DNA of 29,940 bases. Origin: Granulicatella sp041433555. Lineage in GTDB: Bacteria > Bacillota > Bacilli > Lactobacillales > Aerococcaceae. Positions 23,862-29,940 of the stretch are shown piece by piece. Position 1 is the stretch's first letter. Every line of letters starts with the position of its first letter. Both the position numbers and the translations under genes were made by a program. Location: the NCBI RefSeq assembly GCF_041433555.1, contig NZ_JAPWBR010000023.1, positions 1 to 29,940 of the forward strand, read 5' to 3'. Under the pieces are notes generated by a model, which was given only the letters and a program-made list of their open reading frames with translations, was not told the DNA's origin and searched no databases.

Positions 23862-24758
23862 CTACTTTACGTAAACGCCTTGTGCATCAATTTCGAGCAC
23901 ACGAATCGCGCAATCTTTCAGCGTTGTTTCTAAATACTTTTCTAATGTTTGTACAAAACGATCAACTTGTTCTTTATGAACAAACGTCATCACCGTTGGG
24001 CCTGCTCCACTTAGGTAAGTTCCGCATGTATCAAGGCCTTCCTGCTTTGTAATCGTACGAACCTCTTCCATCCAAGGAACAAGGGTTGAACGATACGTTT
24101 CATGGAATAAATCTTTTTCAACAATTGAAGAAATGACTTTCCAATCTTCGACCATTAATCCTGCCACTAAGACATTACTGCGGCTACTTGCTTCGACTGC
24201 CTCACCGTATGCTAGCGAACTTGGTAGTACACCACGGCTCTTCTTCGTTGATAATTGAACGTTTGGAATCACAGCGACCATTGCAATCGGTGCTTCCACA
24301 TTTTTATGAACCGTCAACACTTCTTGCGTGTGGTGATCATAAGTTGCGACAACGACGCCCCCTAAGATTGCCGGTGCCACATTGTCAGGATGTCCCTCGA
24401 AAAGAGTTGCCCATTTGACTTTCTCGTCGTTTGTTAACTGTAAGTTGCCTAATACATTAGCTAATTCGATTCCAGCAACAATCGCGCTTGAACTACTTCC
24501 AAGTCCTCTTGTTAAAGGAATCTCACTTTCGCATACGAGTTTATGCGGTGCTAATGTTGGGCAAACTTTTAAAGCCGTCTCGATAATTAAGTTTTCTTCA
24601 TTCGTAGGGATTTCTTCTCCAAACGGATGTGCAATCACCCATTCGCTAGAAGGTTCTCCTACGTGAAGTGTTAAATATAAATTCACTGCAATCCCAAGCG
24701 AATCGAATCCAAGTCCGATATTGGCTGAAGTTGCTGGAACTTTAATTGTTACTGCCAT
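23862..24758 (-). CDS. thrB: Homoserine kinase ThrB
   Basis: A 298-residue GHMP-family kinase that phosphorylates homoserine on the way to threonine. The N-terminus VPATSANIGLGFDSLGIAV and the ATP loop PLTRGLGSSSSAIVAG (about residues 82-97) are diagnostic. GHPDNVAPAILGG and the C-terminal LSGAGPTVMTFV (GHMP motif 3) are also present. The ATG overlaps the hom stop by one base (TAATG), with GGAGG 7 bases upstream. No thrC is present in the window. Confidence 0.96.
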   Translation of the reverse strand: MAVTIKVPATSANIGLGFDSLGIAVNLYLTLHVGEPSSEWVIAHPFGEEIPTNEENLIIETALKVCPTLAPHKLVCESEIPLTRGLGSSSSAIVAGIELANVLGNLQLTNDEKVKWATLFEGHPDNVAPAILGGVVVATYDHHTQEVLTVHKNVEAPIAMVAVIPNVQLSTKKSRGVLPSSLAYGEAVEASSRSNVLVAGLMVEDWKVISSIVEKDLFHETYRSTLVPWMEEVRTITKQEGLDTCGTYLSGAGPTVMTFVHKEQVDRFVQTLEKYLETTLKDCAIRVLEIDAQGVYVK

Positions 24759-25966
24759 TATGCTTCCTCCAAGATTGGATAAATAGCGACTTCATTTAGA
24801 TGAGCAAAAGCTTCTTTTACTTTGGCTAGCTCACTTACAGTTAAAGCTGTATAGCGAACTCCGAATTCACCTTGGCTGTTTGATACAATTTCTCCATTAA
24901 ACGGAGCTTCTTCCAAGTTTCCTTTTCCATAGACGAAATAAGAACTTGTCGCAGCCTCTGGACTGAATTCCACTAATGGGCTGTCTACACGGCCAAATGT
25001 TTCCACCGCACTACCATTAACTTTGCGGCGAAGTACTTCAACCACGTCTGCTAAGACACTTGTTGCTGTTGGAAGTGAGCCTGCTCCTTTTCCGTAAAAT
25101 AGAACTTCATCCACTGCATTTCCTGTTACAGAAATCGCGTTGTTTTCATAATGAACTTGCGCTAATAAATGATTTGCTGGTACGAAAGTCGGTGCCACTT
25201 CAAGCGAAACTTTTTCGCCATCACTAAGAGCTTTGGCTAGAAGTTTAATCGCATACCCATTCTCAGAAGCCATCTTCATGTGAGCAGTAGTGACTCCAGA
25301 AATTCCTGTTTTAACAACTTCTTCAAAAGTCACGTTCACACCGTAAGCTAAACGCGTTAAAATCATTAATTTATAAGCTGCATCGTGACCTTCTACGTCG
25401 CTTGTAGGATCCGCTTCAGCAAATCCTTTTTCTTGAGCAATCTTTAATGCTGCTTCGTAGCTGAGTCCTTCTTTTTCCATAGAACTTAAAATGAAGTTTG
25501 TTGTTCCGTTGACGATACCAACAATCGATTCCACTTCATTGGTTTCAAAGTGTTGCACCATCGGACGAAGAACAGGAATTCCACCGCCGACACTTGCTTC
25601 ATAGTACAAGTACACATCTTCTAATTTGGCTAGTGTTGTTAATTCAACGCCGTGAACGGCAATAAGATTTTTATTGGCTGTAACAACAGATTTTTTAGCG
25701 AGTAAACAAGCTCGCACATATTCATAAGCCGTTGTAATGCCACCCATCACTTCGACCACTAATTCAATTTCAGGGTCATGAACGATGTCATTAATATTGT
25801 TTGTAAATACAACATCTGTTTGTTCCATCAATTCTGGGTCTCTTACTAACGCTGTCTTAATTTCAATTTCTTCTGGTAGAACGCGTTCTAATTTTGATGC
25901 ATTTTTCTTTAAAATATTGTATACACCACTACCAACTGTTCCAAATCCTAATAACGCAATTTTCAT
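24758..25966 (-). CDS. hom: Homoserine dehydrogenase
   Basis: A 402-residue enzyme that reduces aspartate semialdehyde to homoserine. The NAD(P) loop LLGFGTVGSGVYNIL is at residues 5-19. TANKNLIAVHG, YEASVGGGIPVL, the family signature IVNGTTNFIL and FAEADPTSDVEGHDAAYKL follow. Typical Gram-positive Hom proteins have about 430 residues with a complete C-terminal ACT domain; here only about 60 residues follow the catalytic domain, without a recognisable full ACT fold, so feedback control by threonine may be altered. It is the first gene of the ten-gene run; GATGAGGA precedes the start. Confidence 0.95.
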   Translation of the reverse strand: MKIALLGFGTVGSGVYNILKKNASKLERVLPEEIEIKTALVRDPELMEQTDVVFTNNINDIVHDPEIELVVEVMGGITTAYEYVRACLLAKKSVVTANKNLIAVHGVELTTLAKLEDVYLYYEASVGGGIPVLRPMVQHFETNEVESIVGIVNGTTNFILSSMEKEGLSYEAALKIAQEKGFAEADPTSDVEGHDAAYKLMILTRLAYGVNVTFEEVVKTGISGVTTAHMKMASENGYAIKLLAKALSDGEKVSLEVAPTFVPANHLLAQVHYENNAISVTGNAVDEVLFYGKGAGSLPTATSVLADVVEVLRRKVNGSAVETFGRVDSPLVEFSPEAATSSYFVYGKGNLEEAPFNGEIVSNSQGEFGVRYTALTVSELAKVKEAFAHLNEVAIYPILEEA

Positions 25967-25994
25967 TTATTTCAATCCTCATCTAATATATTGA

Positions 25995-26029
25995 AAAGCC
26001 ACAGCACAGACACTCTGCGCCGTGGCTTT
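25995..26029 (-). terminator. Strong hairpin between the DUF1797 gene and hom
   Basis: On the minus strand a 15-bp stem (26029-26015 with 26009-25995, two G-T pairs) closes an AGTGT loop and is followed by few T. It is likely the terminator of the DUF1797 gene. I see no separate hom promoter after it, so a partial terminator or attenuator is also possible. Confidence 0.6.
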
Positions 26030-26045
26030 ACTCACAGTTATTATT

Positions 26046-26276
26046 TTAATCTTGTAACATTTCAAAAATTTCAATTGTCACTAAATCAATATCATCAAAT
26101 TGGAATGTTTGATTTGTTTCTACATCTACTAATTCAAAACTACTTGTTTCTTGATTAAAAGTAACGATAGCTTTTTCAACGCCATCTTTTTCGAAGCGAC
26201 GCACCTCGATATCTGAATCTTGTGCCGCCATTGTTTGTAAACGTTGGACAATTGCCACCAATTGTGAAGGTTTCAT
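26046..26276 (-). CDS. DUF1797 (YkuJ-like) small protein
   Basis: A 76-residue protein that matches the YkuJ/DUF1797 family in length and pattern: SQLVAIVQRLQTMA at the start, a central VRRFEKDGVEKAIVTF, and the conserved ending FQFDDIDLVTIEIFEMLQD. No function is known. It seems to be a single-gene unit, with an extended -10 promoter about 35 bases upstream and a strong hairpin about 17 bases downstream. AAAGGGG is 10 bases before the ATG. Confidence 0.88.
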   Translation of the reverse strand: MKPSQLVAIVQRLQTMAAQDSDIEVRRFEKDGVEKAIVTFNQETSSFELVDVETNQTFQFDDIDLVTIEIFEMLQD

Positions 26277-26309
26277 ATCATTACTACCCCTTTCAAACTT
26301 TCTTTCACT

Positions 26310-26318
26310 ATTCTACCA
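26310..26318 (-). promoter_or_regulatory. Probable extended -10 promoter of the DUF1797 gene
   Basis: The minus strand reads TGGTAGAAT (26318-26310), an extended -10 element about 34 bases before the start codon. No clear -35 is visible. Confidence 0.45.
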
Positions 26319-26366
26319 TAAAACCCATCTCTGATAGTAAGAATAACCACTCTATTTAAGAGTTTT

Positions 26367-27245
26367 TTATTCATTTGGTAGGTTCCAATATAATTTGATT
26401 AAAGCTTGAGTTCCATCGTCTGCAAAGCCATCATCACAAAGCGTTTCGTATAGTTTTTTCGCTTGTAATGTTGCCGGTAAAAATAGACGCATTCTTTCAG
26501 CTTCATCCAGCGCAATTCCTAAGTCCTTTAGGAAATGTTTTGCAAAGAACCCTGGTGAATAATCTTCTTTTAAAATACGAGGTCCATAATTTGAAAGTGA
26601 CCAGTTAGCCGCACTTCCTGCACCAACTGTTTGTAATACCTTGTCCATGTCTAAACCTGCTGCTTTTGCATAAACGAGCATCTCTGTTAAGCCTGTCATC
26701 GTTCCGGCAATCATGATTTGGTTAGCCATTTTCGTATGTTGACCAGCACCAGCTGAGCCTTGGAGTGTAATCGTCTTAGAGAAGCAATCTAATACTGGAT
26801 ATACTTTTTCTAATGTTTCTTCTGTACCACCCACCATCGTAGAAAGCGTTCCGTTTTTAGCACCAAGATCGCCACCTGATACAGGTGCGTCTAGCGCTTC
26901 CCATGAGCGTGCTGCAGCTTCTTCGGCGATACGTTTAGCTAAAGTTGGTGTACTTGTAGTAAGGTCCACCACCACGAGATGCTCTTTCGTAGACTTGAAG
27001 ATCCCTTGGTCACCGAAATACACTTCTTCCACATCTTTTGGATAACCAACGATGGTTAACACTACATCTGCTGCATTAGCTACATCAGTAGGCGTATCCG
27101 CCCAAGTTGCTCCCTCTTCTAAAAGGTCTAATGCTCTTTCTTTCGTACGGTTATACACAACAACCTTATATTTTTTTAGCAGATGACGAATCATGGATTT
27201 CCCCATCACGCCTGTTCCGATAAATCCAATAGTTTTAATGGTCAT
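26367..27245 (-). CDS. NAD(P)-dependent beta-hydroxyacid dehydrogenase-family oxidoreductase
   Basis: About 292 residues of the 3-hydroxyisobutyrate dehydrogenase / tartronate semialdehyde reductase superfamily. The N-terminal cofactor loop is IGFIGTGVMGKSMIRHLL. The substrate-binding DAPVSGGDLGAKNGTLSTMVGG and catalytic-lysine GSAGAGQHTKMANQI motifs follow, then an all-helical C-terminal half. The exact substrate cannot be read from sequence. I prefer ATG 27245 (AAAGG 9 bases upstream) over ATG 27254, which abuts the ribosome site. It overlaps the 3' end of the glucosyltransferase gene by 11 bases, so the two are co-transcribed. Confidence 0.88.
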   Translation of the reverse strand: MTIKTIGFIGTGVMGKSMIRHLLKKYKVVVYNRTKERALDLLEEGATWADTPTDVANAADVVLTIVGYPKDVEEVYFGDQGIFKSTKEHLVVVDLTTSTPTLAKRIAEEAAARSWEALDAPVSGGDLGAKNGTLSTMVGGTEETLEKVYPVLDCFSKTITLQGSAGAGQHTKMANQIMIAGTMTGLTEMLVYAKAAGLDMDKVLQTVGAGSAANWSLSNYGPRILKEDYSPGFFAKHFLKDLGIALDEAERMRLFLPATLQAKKLYETLCDDGFADDGTQALIKLYWNLPNE

Positions 27246-28470
27246 TTTCTTCATCCTTTAACTCGTTCGTCGATAAACGTAAAAATTTCATGAGGTTCAT
27301 AATATTATGAGAATGTTCTTGATTCCATTGATAGCCGTTAATCGCAGCCTCATAGAAATCTACAATTCTTTCTCCAAAAGTTTCAGAAGAAATTTCAGCT
27401 AATAACTGGTCTTGTAACGCTGAAACTTCAGCTTCATTCCCTAATTGGTTTTCAATATAGCCTAAGACACAATCCGCAATATCCGCATCTGTTTCAAATA
27501 ACATTCCTAAAGCATCTGCTGTAATAAGACTGCTTAAGTAATCGTTCTTCTTAGCAATGACTGGAACGCGATTAACGAGTGCCTCTAGGTAAGTTAATCC
27601 TTGGCTTTCAGATTCAGATGCATTCACATAAAGGTCCGCCATTTGATAGTACTTATAAACCATTTCATTTTTGATTTCGCCCACAAATTGAACAAAATCG
27701 GTCATGCCAAGTTCTGTCACTTGCGCTTCCAATTTTTCTCTTTCAGGTCCGCCACCTGCAATACATAAGCGCACATTTGGCTTACTTGCTACAATGGCTG
27801 GTAATGCCGCAATCACAGCAGCGATATTTTTTTCTTGTGACAAACGACTAAGAGATAGAAGCACCACTTCATCATCTGAATAGCCAAGCTCACTTCTCAA
27901 AGCATTAGCAACGTCTGGCTCTTGTGAAGGAACAACGACTCCCGTTGGAATCACTCGAACTTCCTGAAGCACTCCATATTCAATCAGCTTATCTTTTGTC
28001 ATTTGACTTGGAGCAACCACTCCACTTGTTTGATTACAAAATGCTTTCGAGATATACGCCACATGACTTGGACGTAGCACTTTCCCTTTTGCAACATAGT
28101 GTAAATATTTTTCATACATTGTATGGTACGTATGAATCGTTGGAATCTTCAACATCGCAGCAATTAATTTACCTGCCAACCCAAGACTAAACTCCGTCTG
28201 AGTATGAATGATATCCAATTCATTTTCTTTCGCAATTCGGTAAGCTTTCCCTAGGCCTTGAATCGCCACACGACGATCCTTGAACGCAAAGAAAGGAATA
28301 CTTCCTAATCGAACAATATTCTCTTCCGGTTCCGTTACCTTTGGATCCGTTGTTGTAAAAATAATTACCTTATACCCTTGTCTTTCTAAGTCTTCTTTTA
28401 ATACACGTATTGAAGTCGCAACTCCACTCACTTGTGGAAAGTACGTATCTGTAAATATACCGATTCGCAT
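27235..28470 (-). CDS. GT4 glycosyltransferase, probable 1,2-diacylglycerol 3-alpha-glucosyltransferase
   Basis: A 411-residue GT-B enzyme. MRIGIFTDTYFPQVSGVATS at the N-terminus, FFAFKDRRVAIQGLGKAYRIA, DIIHTQTEFSLGLAGKL and IHTYHTMYEKYLHYVAKG closely follow the pattern of streptococcal and enterococcal monoglucosyl-diacylglycerol synthases. The C-terminal domain has RLSQEKN and the GT4 E-x7-E motif (ESQGLTYLE). It would transfer glucose from UDP-Glc to diacylglycerol, making the membrane glycolipid that can anchor lipoteichoic acid. In streptococci and enterococci a second glycosyltransferase usually follows; here a reductase gene takes its place. A good promoter lies upstream, and AAGGAGG precedes the ATG. 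Confidence 0.88.
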   Translation of the reverse strand: MRIGIFTDTYFPQVSGVATSIRVLKEDLERQGYKVIIFTTTDPKVTEPEENIVRLGSIPFFAFKDRRVAIQGLGKAYRIAKENELDIIHTQTEFSLGLAGKLIAAMLKIPTIHTYHTMYEKYLHYVAKGKVLRPSHVAYISKAFCNQTSGVVAPSQMTKDKLIEYGVLQEVRVIPTGVVVPSQEPDVANALRSELGYSDDEVVLLSLSRLSQEKNIAAVIAALPAIVASKPNVRLCIAGGGPEREKLEAQVTELGMTDFVQFVGEIKNEMVYKYYQMADLYVNASESESQGLTYLEALVNRVPVIAKKNDYLSSLITADALGMLFETDADIADCVLGYIENQLGNEAEVSALQDQLLAEISSETFGERIVDFYEAAINGYQWNQEHSHNIMNLMKFLRLSTNELKDEENDH

Positions 28471-28521
28471 ACTTACCTCCTTAAATTTGAAATAAACAAA
28501 ATTATTTCTATTATCCTTTCC

Positions 28522-28550
28522 ATTATAAACGATACACGCTGTAGTGTCAC
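28522..28550 (-). promoter_or_regulatory. Promoter of the glucosyltransferase unit
   Basis: On the minus strand GTGACA (28550-28545), a 17-base spacer and a perfect TATAAT (28527-28522) form a strong sigma-A promoter about 50 bases before the start codon. Confidence 0.85.
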
Positions 28551-28570
28551 TATAAGGGGTTAATTATAAG

Positions 28571-28580
28571 CGAATATTCG
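28571..28580. repeat. Palindrome upstream of the glucosyltransferase promoter
   Basis: CGAATATTCG is a perfect 10-bp palindrome, extended by ATAA and TTAT on the two sides with one extra base. It lies about 20 bases upstream of the -35 element. It may be a binding site or an AT-rich UP-like region; evidence is limited. Confidence 0.35.
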
Positions 28581-28602
28581 TTATATTTTTCCACTTAGAC
28601 AC

Positions 28603-28632
28603 AAAAAAAGCTCAACGATTAACGTTGAGCTT
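28603..28632 (-). terminator. Terminator of the rRNA/tRNA operon
   Basis: On the minus strand AAGCTCAACG (28632-28623) pairs with CGTTGAGCTT (28617-28608) around a 5-base loop and is followed by a run of T ending at 28603. It lies just beyond the last tRNA. Confidence 0.9.
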
Positions 28633-28639
28633 AAACCGA

Positions 28640-28723
28640 TACCGGCGGCCGGGGTCGAACCGGCACGCCCTCGCGGGCACTGGATTTTGAGTCCAGCGCG
28701 TCTGCCAATTCCGCCACGCCGGC
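28640..28723 (-). tRNA. tRNA-Leu (CAA)
   Basis: An 84-base class II tRNA with a long variable arm. The acceptor GCCGGCG pairs with CGCCGGT; the anticodon loop is CTCAAAA, giving CAA. Discriminator A; no encoded CCA. Last tRNA of the array. Confidence 0.95.
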
Positions 28724-28732
28724 ATATCAGGA

Positions 28733-28803
<71 letters not shown>

Positions 28804-28820
28804 ACCAAAATATAAAAAAA

Positions 28821-28892
28821 CTGGGGTAGCTGGATTCGAACCAACGAATGACGGAGTCAAAGTCCGTTGCCTTACCGCTTGGCTATACCCCA
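28821..28892 (-). tRNA. tRNA-Gln (UUG)
   Basis: A 72-base cloverleaf with acceptor TGGGGTA/TACCCCA, anticodon loop CTTTGAC (UUG) and discriminator G. No encoded CCA. Confidence 0.95.
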
Positions 28893-28897
28893 AGATA

Positions 28898-28971
28898 GGC
28901 GACCGAGGGGAATCGAACCCCCGAATGTCGGTGCCACAAACCGATGCGTTAACCACTTCGCCACGGTCGCC
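28898..28971 (-). tRNA. tRNA-His (GUG)
   Basis: A 74-base cloverleaf with acceptor GCGACCG/CGGTCGC and the extra 5' G(-1) opposite C73 typical of tRNA-His. Anticodon loop TTGTGGC gives GUG. No encoded CCA. Confidence 0.95.
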
Positions 28972-28987
28972 ATAATAATATTTAAAA

Positions 28988-29058
28988 CAGGGGTAGCAGG
29001 AATCGAACCCACACTAACGGTTTTGGAGACCGCTGTTCTACCTTTAAACTATACCCCT
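28988..29058 (-). tRNA. tRNA-Trp (CCA)
   Basis: A 71-base cloverleaf with acceptor AGGGGTA/TACCCCT, anticodon loop CTCCAAA (CCA) and discriminator G. No encoded 3' CCA. Confidence 0.95.
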
Positions 29059-29089
29059 ATATAGTTTTTGAAAATTCAATTCCAAATAA

Positions 29090-29170
29090 TGGAGGGGGGC
29101 AGATTCGAACTGCCGAACCCGAAGGAGCGGATTTACAGTCCGCCGCGTTTAGCCACTTCGCTACCCCTCC
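29090..29170 (-). tRNA. tRNA-Tyr (GUA)
   Basis: An 81-base class II tRNA with acceptor GGAGGGG/CCCCTCC, anticodon loop CTGTAAA (GUA), a long variable arm as in bacteria, and discriminator A. No encoded CCA. Confidence 0.95.
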
Positions 29171-29173
29171 AAA

Positions 29174-29246
29174 TGGCTCGGGACAGAATCGAACTGCCGA
29201 CACCTTGAGCTTCAATCAAGTGCTCTACCAACTGAGCTACCGAGCC
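29174..29246 (-). tRNA. tRNA-Phe (GAA)
   Basis: A 73-base cloverleaf with acceptor GGCTCGG/CCGAGCC, anticodon loop TTGAAGC (GAA) and discriminator A. Only three bases separate it from tRNA-Tyr. No encoded CCA. Confidence 0.95.
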
Positions 29247-29263
29247 TAGCTAATTAAATTTTA

Positions 29264-29336
29264 CGGTCCCGACGGGAATCGAACCCGCGATCTCCTGCGT
29301 GACAGGCAGGCATGTTAACCCCTACACCACGGAACC
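29264..29336 (-). tRNA. tRNA-Asp (GUC)
   Basis: A 73-base cloverleaf with acceptor GGTTCCG/CGGGACC (one T-G pair), anticodon loop CTGTCAC (GUC) and discriminator G. No encoded CCA. Confidence 0.95.
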
Positions 29337-29339
29337 TAA

Positions 29340-29412
<73 letters not shown>

Positions 29413-29421
29413 ATAATATTA

Positions 29422-29511
29422 AGGAGGATAAGGGATTCGAACCCTTGCACGCTTTTACACGCCTGACGGTTTTCAAGACCGTTCCCTTCAGCCGGACTTG
29501 GGTAATCCTCC
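29422..29511 (-). tRNA. tRNA-Ser (UGA)
   Basis: A 90-base class II tRNA with acceptor GGAGGAT/ATCCTCC, anticodon loop CTTGAAA (UGA) and a long variable arm. The discriminator reads U, whereas bacterial tRNA-Ser usually has G. No encoded CCA. Confidence 0.95.
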
Positions 29512-29519
29512 ATAAAAAA

Positions 29520-29591
29520 TGACCCGTACGGGACTCGAACCCGTGTTACCGCCGTGAAAGGGCGGTGTCTTAACCGCTTGACCAACGGGCC
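29520..29591 (-). tRNA. tRNA-Glu (UUC)
   Basis: A 72-base cloverleaf with acceptor GGCCCGT/ACGGGTC (one G-T pair), anticodon loop CTTTCAC (UUC) and discriminator A. No encoded CCA. Confidence 0.95.
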
Positions 29592-29616
29592 ATGGTAACT
29601 ATATCAATCATATAAA

Positions 29617-29706
29617 TGGAGAGTAAGGGATTCGAACCCTTGAGACAGGGTTAACCGTCTACACGATTTCCAATCGTGCTCCTTCGGCCAGCTCGGACAA
29701 CTCTCC
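29617..29706 (-). tRNA. tRNA-Ser (GGA)
   Basis: A 90-base class II tRNA with acceptor GGAGAGT/ACTCTCC, anticodon loop TTGGAAA (GGA), a long variable arm and discriminator A. No encoded CCA. Confidence 0.95.
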
Positions 29707-29733
29707 GAGTTTCCAAACATTTATACGAATGAA

Positions 29734-29807
29734 CTCCGCCAGTAGGACTCGAACCTACGACATCATGATTAACAGTCATGCGCTACTACCAACTGAGCTA
29801 TGGCGGA
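29734..29807 (-). tRNA. tRNA-Asn (GUU)
   Basis: A 74-base cloverleaf with acceptor TCCGCCA/TGGCGGA, anticodon loop CTGTTAA (GUU) and discriminator G. It is the first tRNA after 5S rRNA. No encoded CCA. Confidence 0.95.
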
Positions 29808-29818
29808 AAAATAACAAA

Positions 29819-29935
29819 GCGTGGCAACGTCCTACCCTCGCAGGGAGAAACCCCCAACTACTATCGGCGCTAAGAAGCTTAACTTCTGTGTTCGAGATGG
29901 GAACAGGTGTATCCTTCTTGCCATCGTCACCACAC
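29819..29935 (-). rRNA. rrf: 5S ribosomal RNA
   Basis: About 117 bases. The 5' GTGTGG pairs with the 3' CCACGC to form helix I. The conserved internal CCCATCTCGAACACAGAAGT and TAGGACGTTGCCACGC segments are present. The 23S and 16S genes should lie to the right, outside the window. The ends are set from the helix I pairing and may be off by a few bases. Confidence 0.95.
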
Positions 29936-29940
29936 TTTAT

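Noticed and set aside
25967..26045. T-box or amino-acid riboswitch ahead of hom
   Set aside because: The 79-base gap is too short and lacks a T-box sequence; only one hairpin is visible.
26340..26371. Hairpin ACTCT/AGAGT with a T run on the plus strand
   Set aside because: No plus-strand gene lies upstream, the stem is only 5 bp, and it lacks a T run in the direction of the oxidoreductase gene.

Overview
The window is a low-GC Gram-positive (Firmicutes) chromosome segment. Gene content points to Lactobacillales, plausibly a Carnobacteriaceae-like organism: a complete dcw cluster ending in ylmE-sepF-ylmG-ylmH-divIVA, a DUF3397 gene beside mraZ, the yqeG-yqeH-yhbY-nadD-yqeK-rsfS-yqeM-tmcAL run, a streptococcal-type glycolipid glucosyltransferase, and a long tRNA array behind a 5S rRNA. 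The genus assignment is inference. Apart from an insertion-sequence remnant at the left edge, every gene is on the minus strand, co-directional with the rRNA/tRNA operon at the right edge.

Layout from left to right. (1) 1-1276 is a decayed zone: the 3' end of an IS3-type transposase, a 330-bp non-coding element made of nested inverted repeats, and a truncated, frameshifted BCCT transporter pseudogene. (2) 1298-1675 is a small HesB-like gene with an intrinsic terminator on each side. (3) 1724-16776 is the division and cell-wall cluster, transcribed right to left: mraZ, rsmH, ftsL, ftsI (pbpB), murE, mraY, murD, murG, divIB, ftsA, ftsZ, ylmE, sepF, ylmG, ylmH, divIVA. Its promoter carries three 10-bp-phased repeats that look like MraZ operator boxes. 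A second promoter probably lies before ftsA. (4) 16959-17312 is a DUF3397 membrane protein behind a striking double palindrome. (5) 17476-18251 is the yceD-rpmF operon with a perfect consensus promoter and a strong terminator. (6) 18343-25966 is a tight ten-gene run, hom-thrB-yqeG-yqeH-yhbY-nadD-yqeK-rsfS-yqeM-tmcAL, combining homoserine/threonine synthesis with ribosome assembly, NAD synthesis and tRNA modification. (7) 26046-28470 holds a DUF1797 gene and a two-gene unit with a diacylglycerol glucosyltransferase and a hydroxyacid-dehydrogenase-like reductase. (8) 28603-29935 is the tail of an rRNA operon: 5S rRNA, thirteen tRNAs and a terminator.

Most of the window is conserved core chromosome. 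The less explained parts are the nested inverted-repeat element at 319-648, the double palindrome at 17374-17407, the apparent rearrangement downstream of divIVA, and regulatory details such as the MraZ boxes and the hairpin ahead of hom. I found no clearly new multi-gene system.
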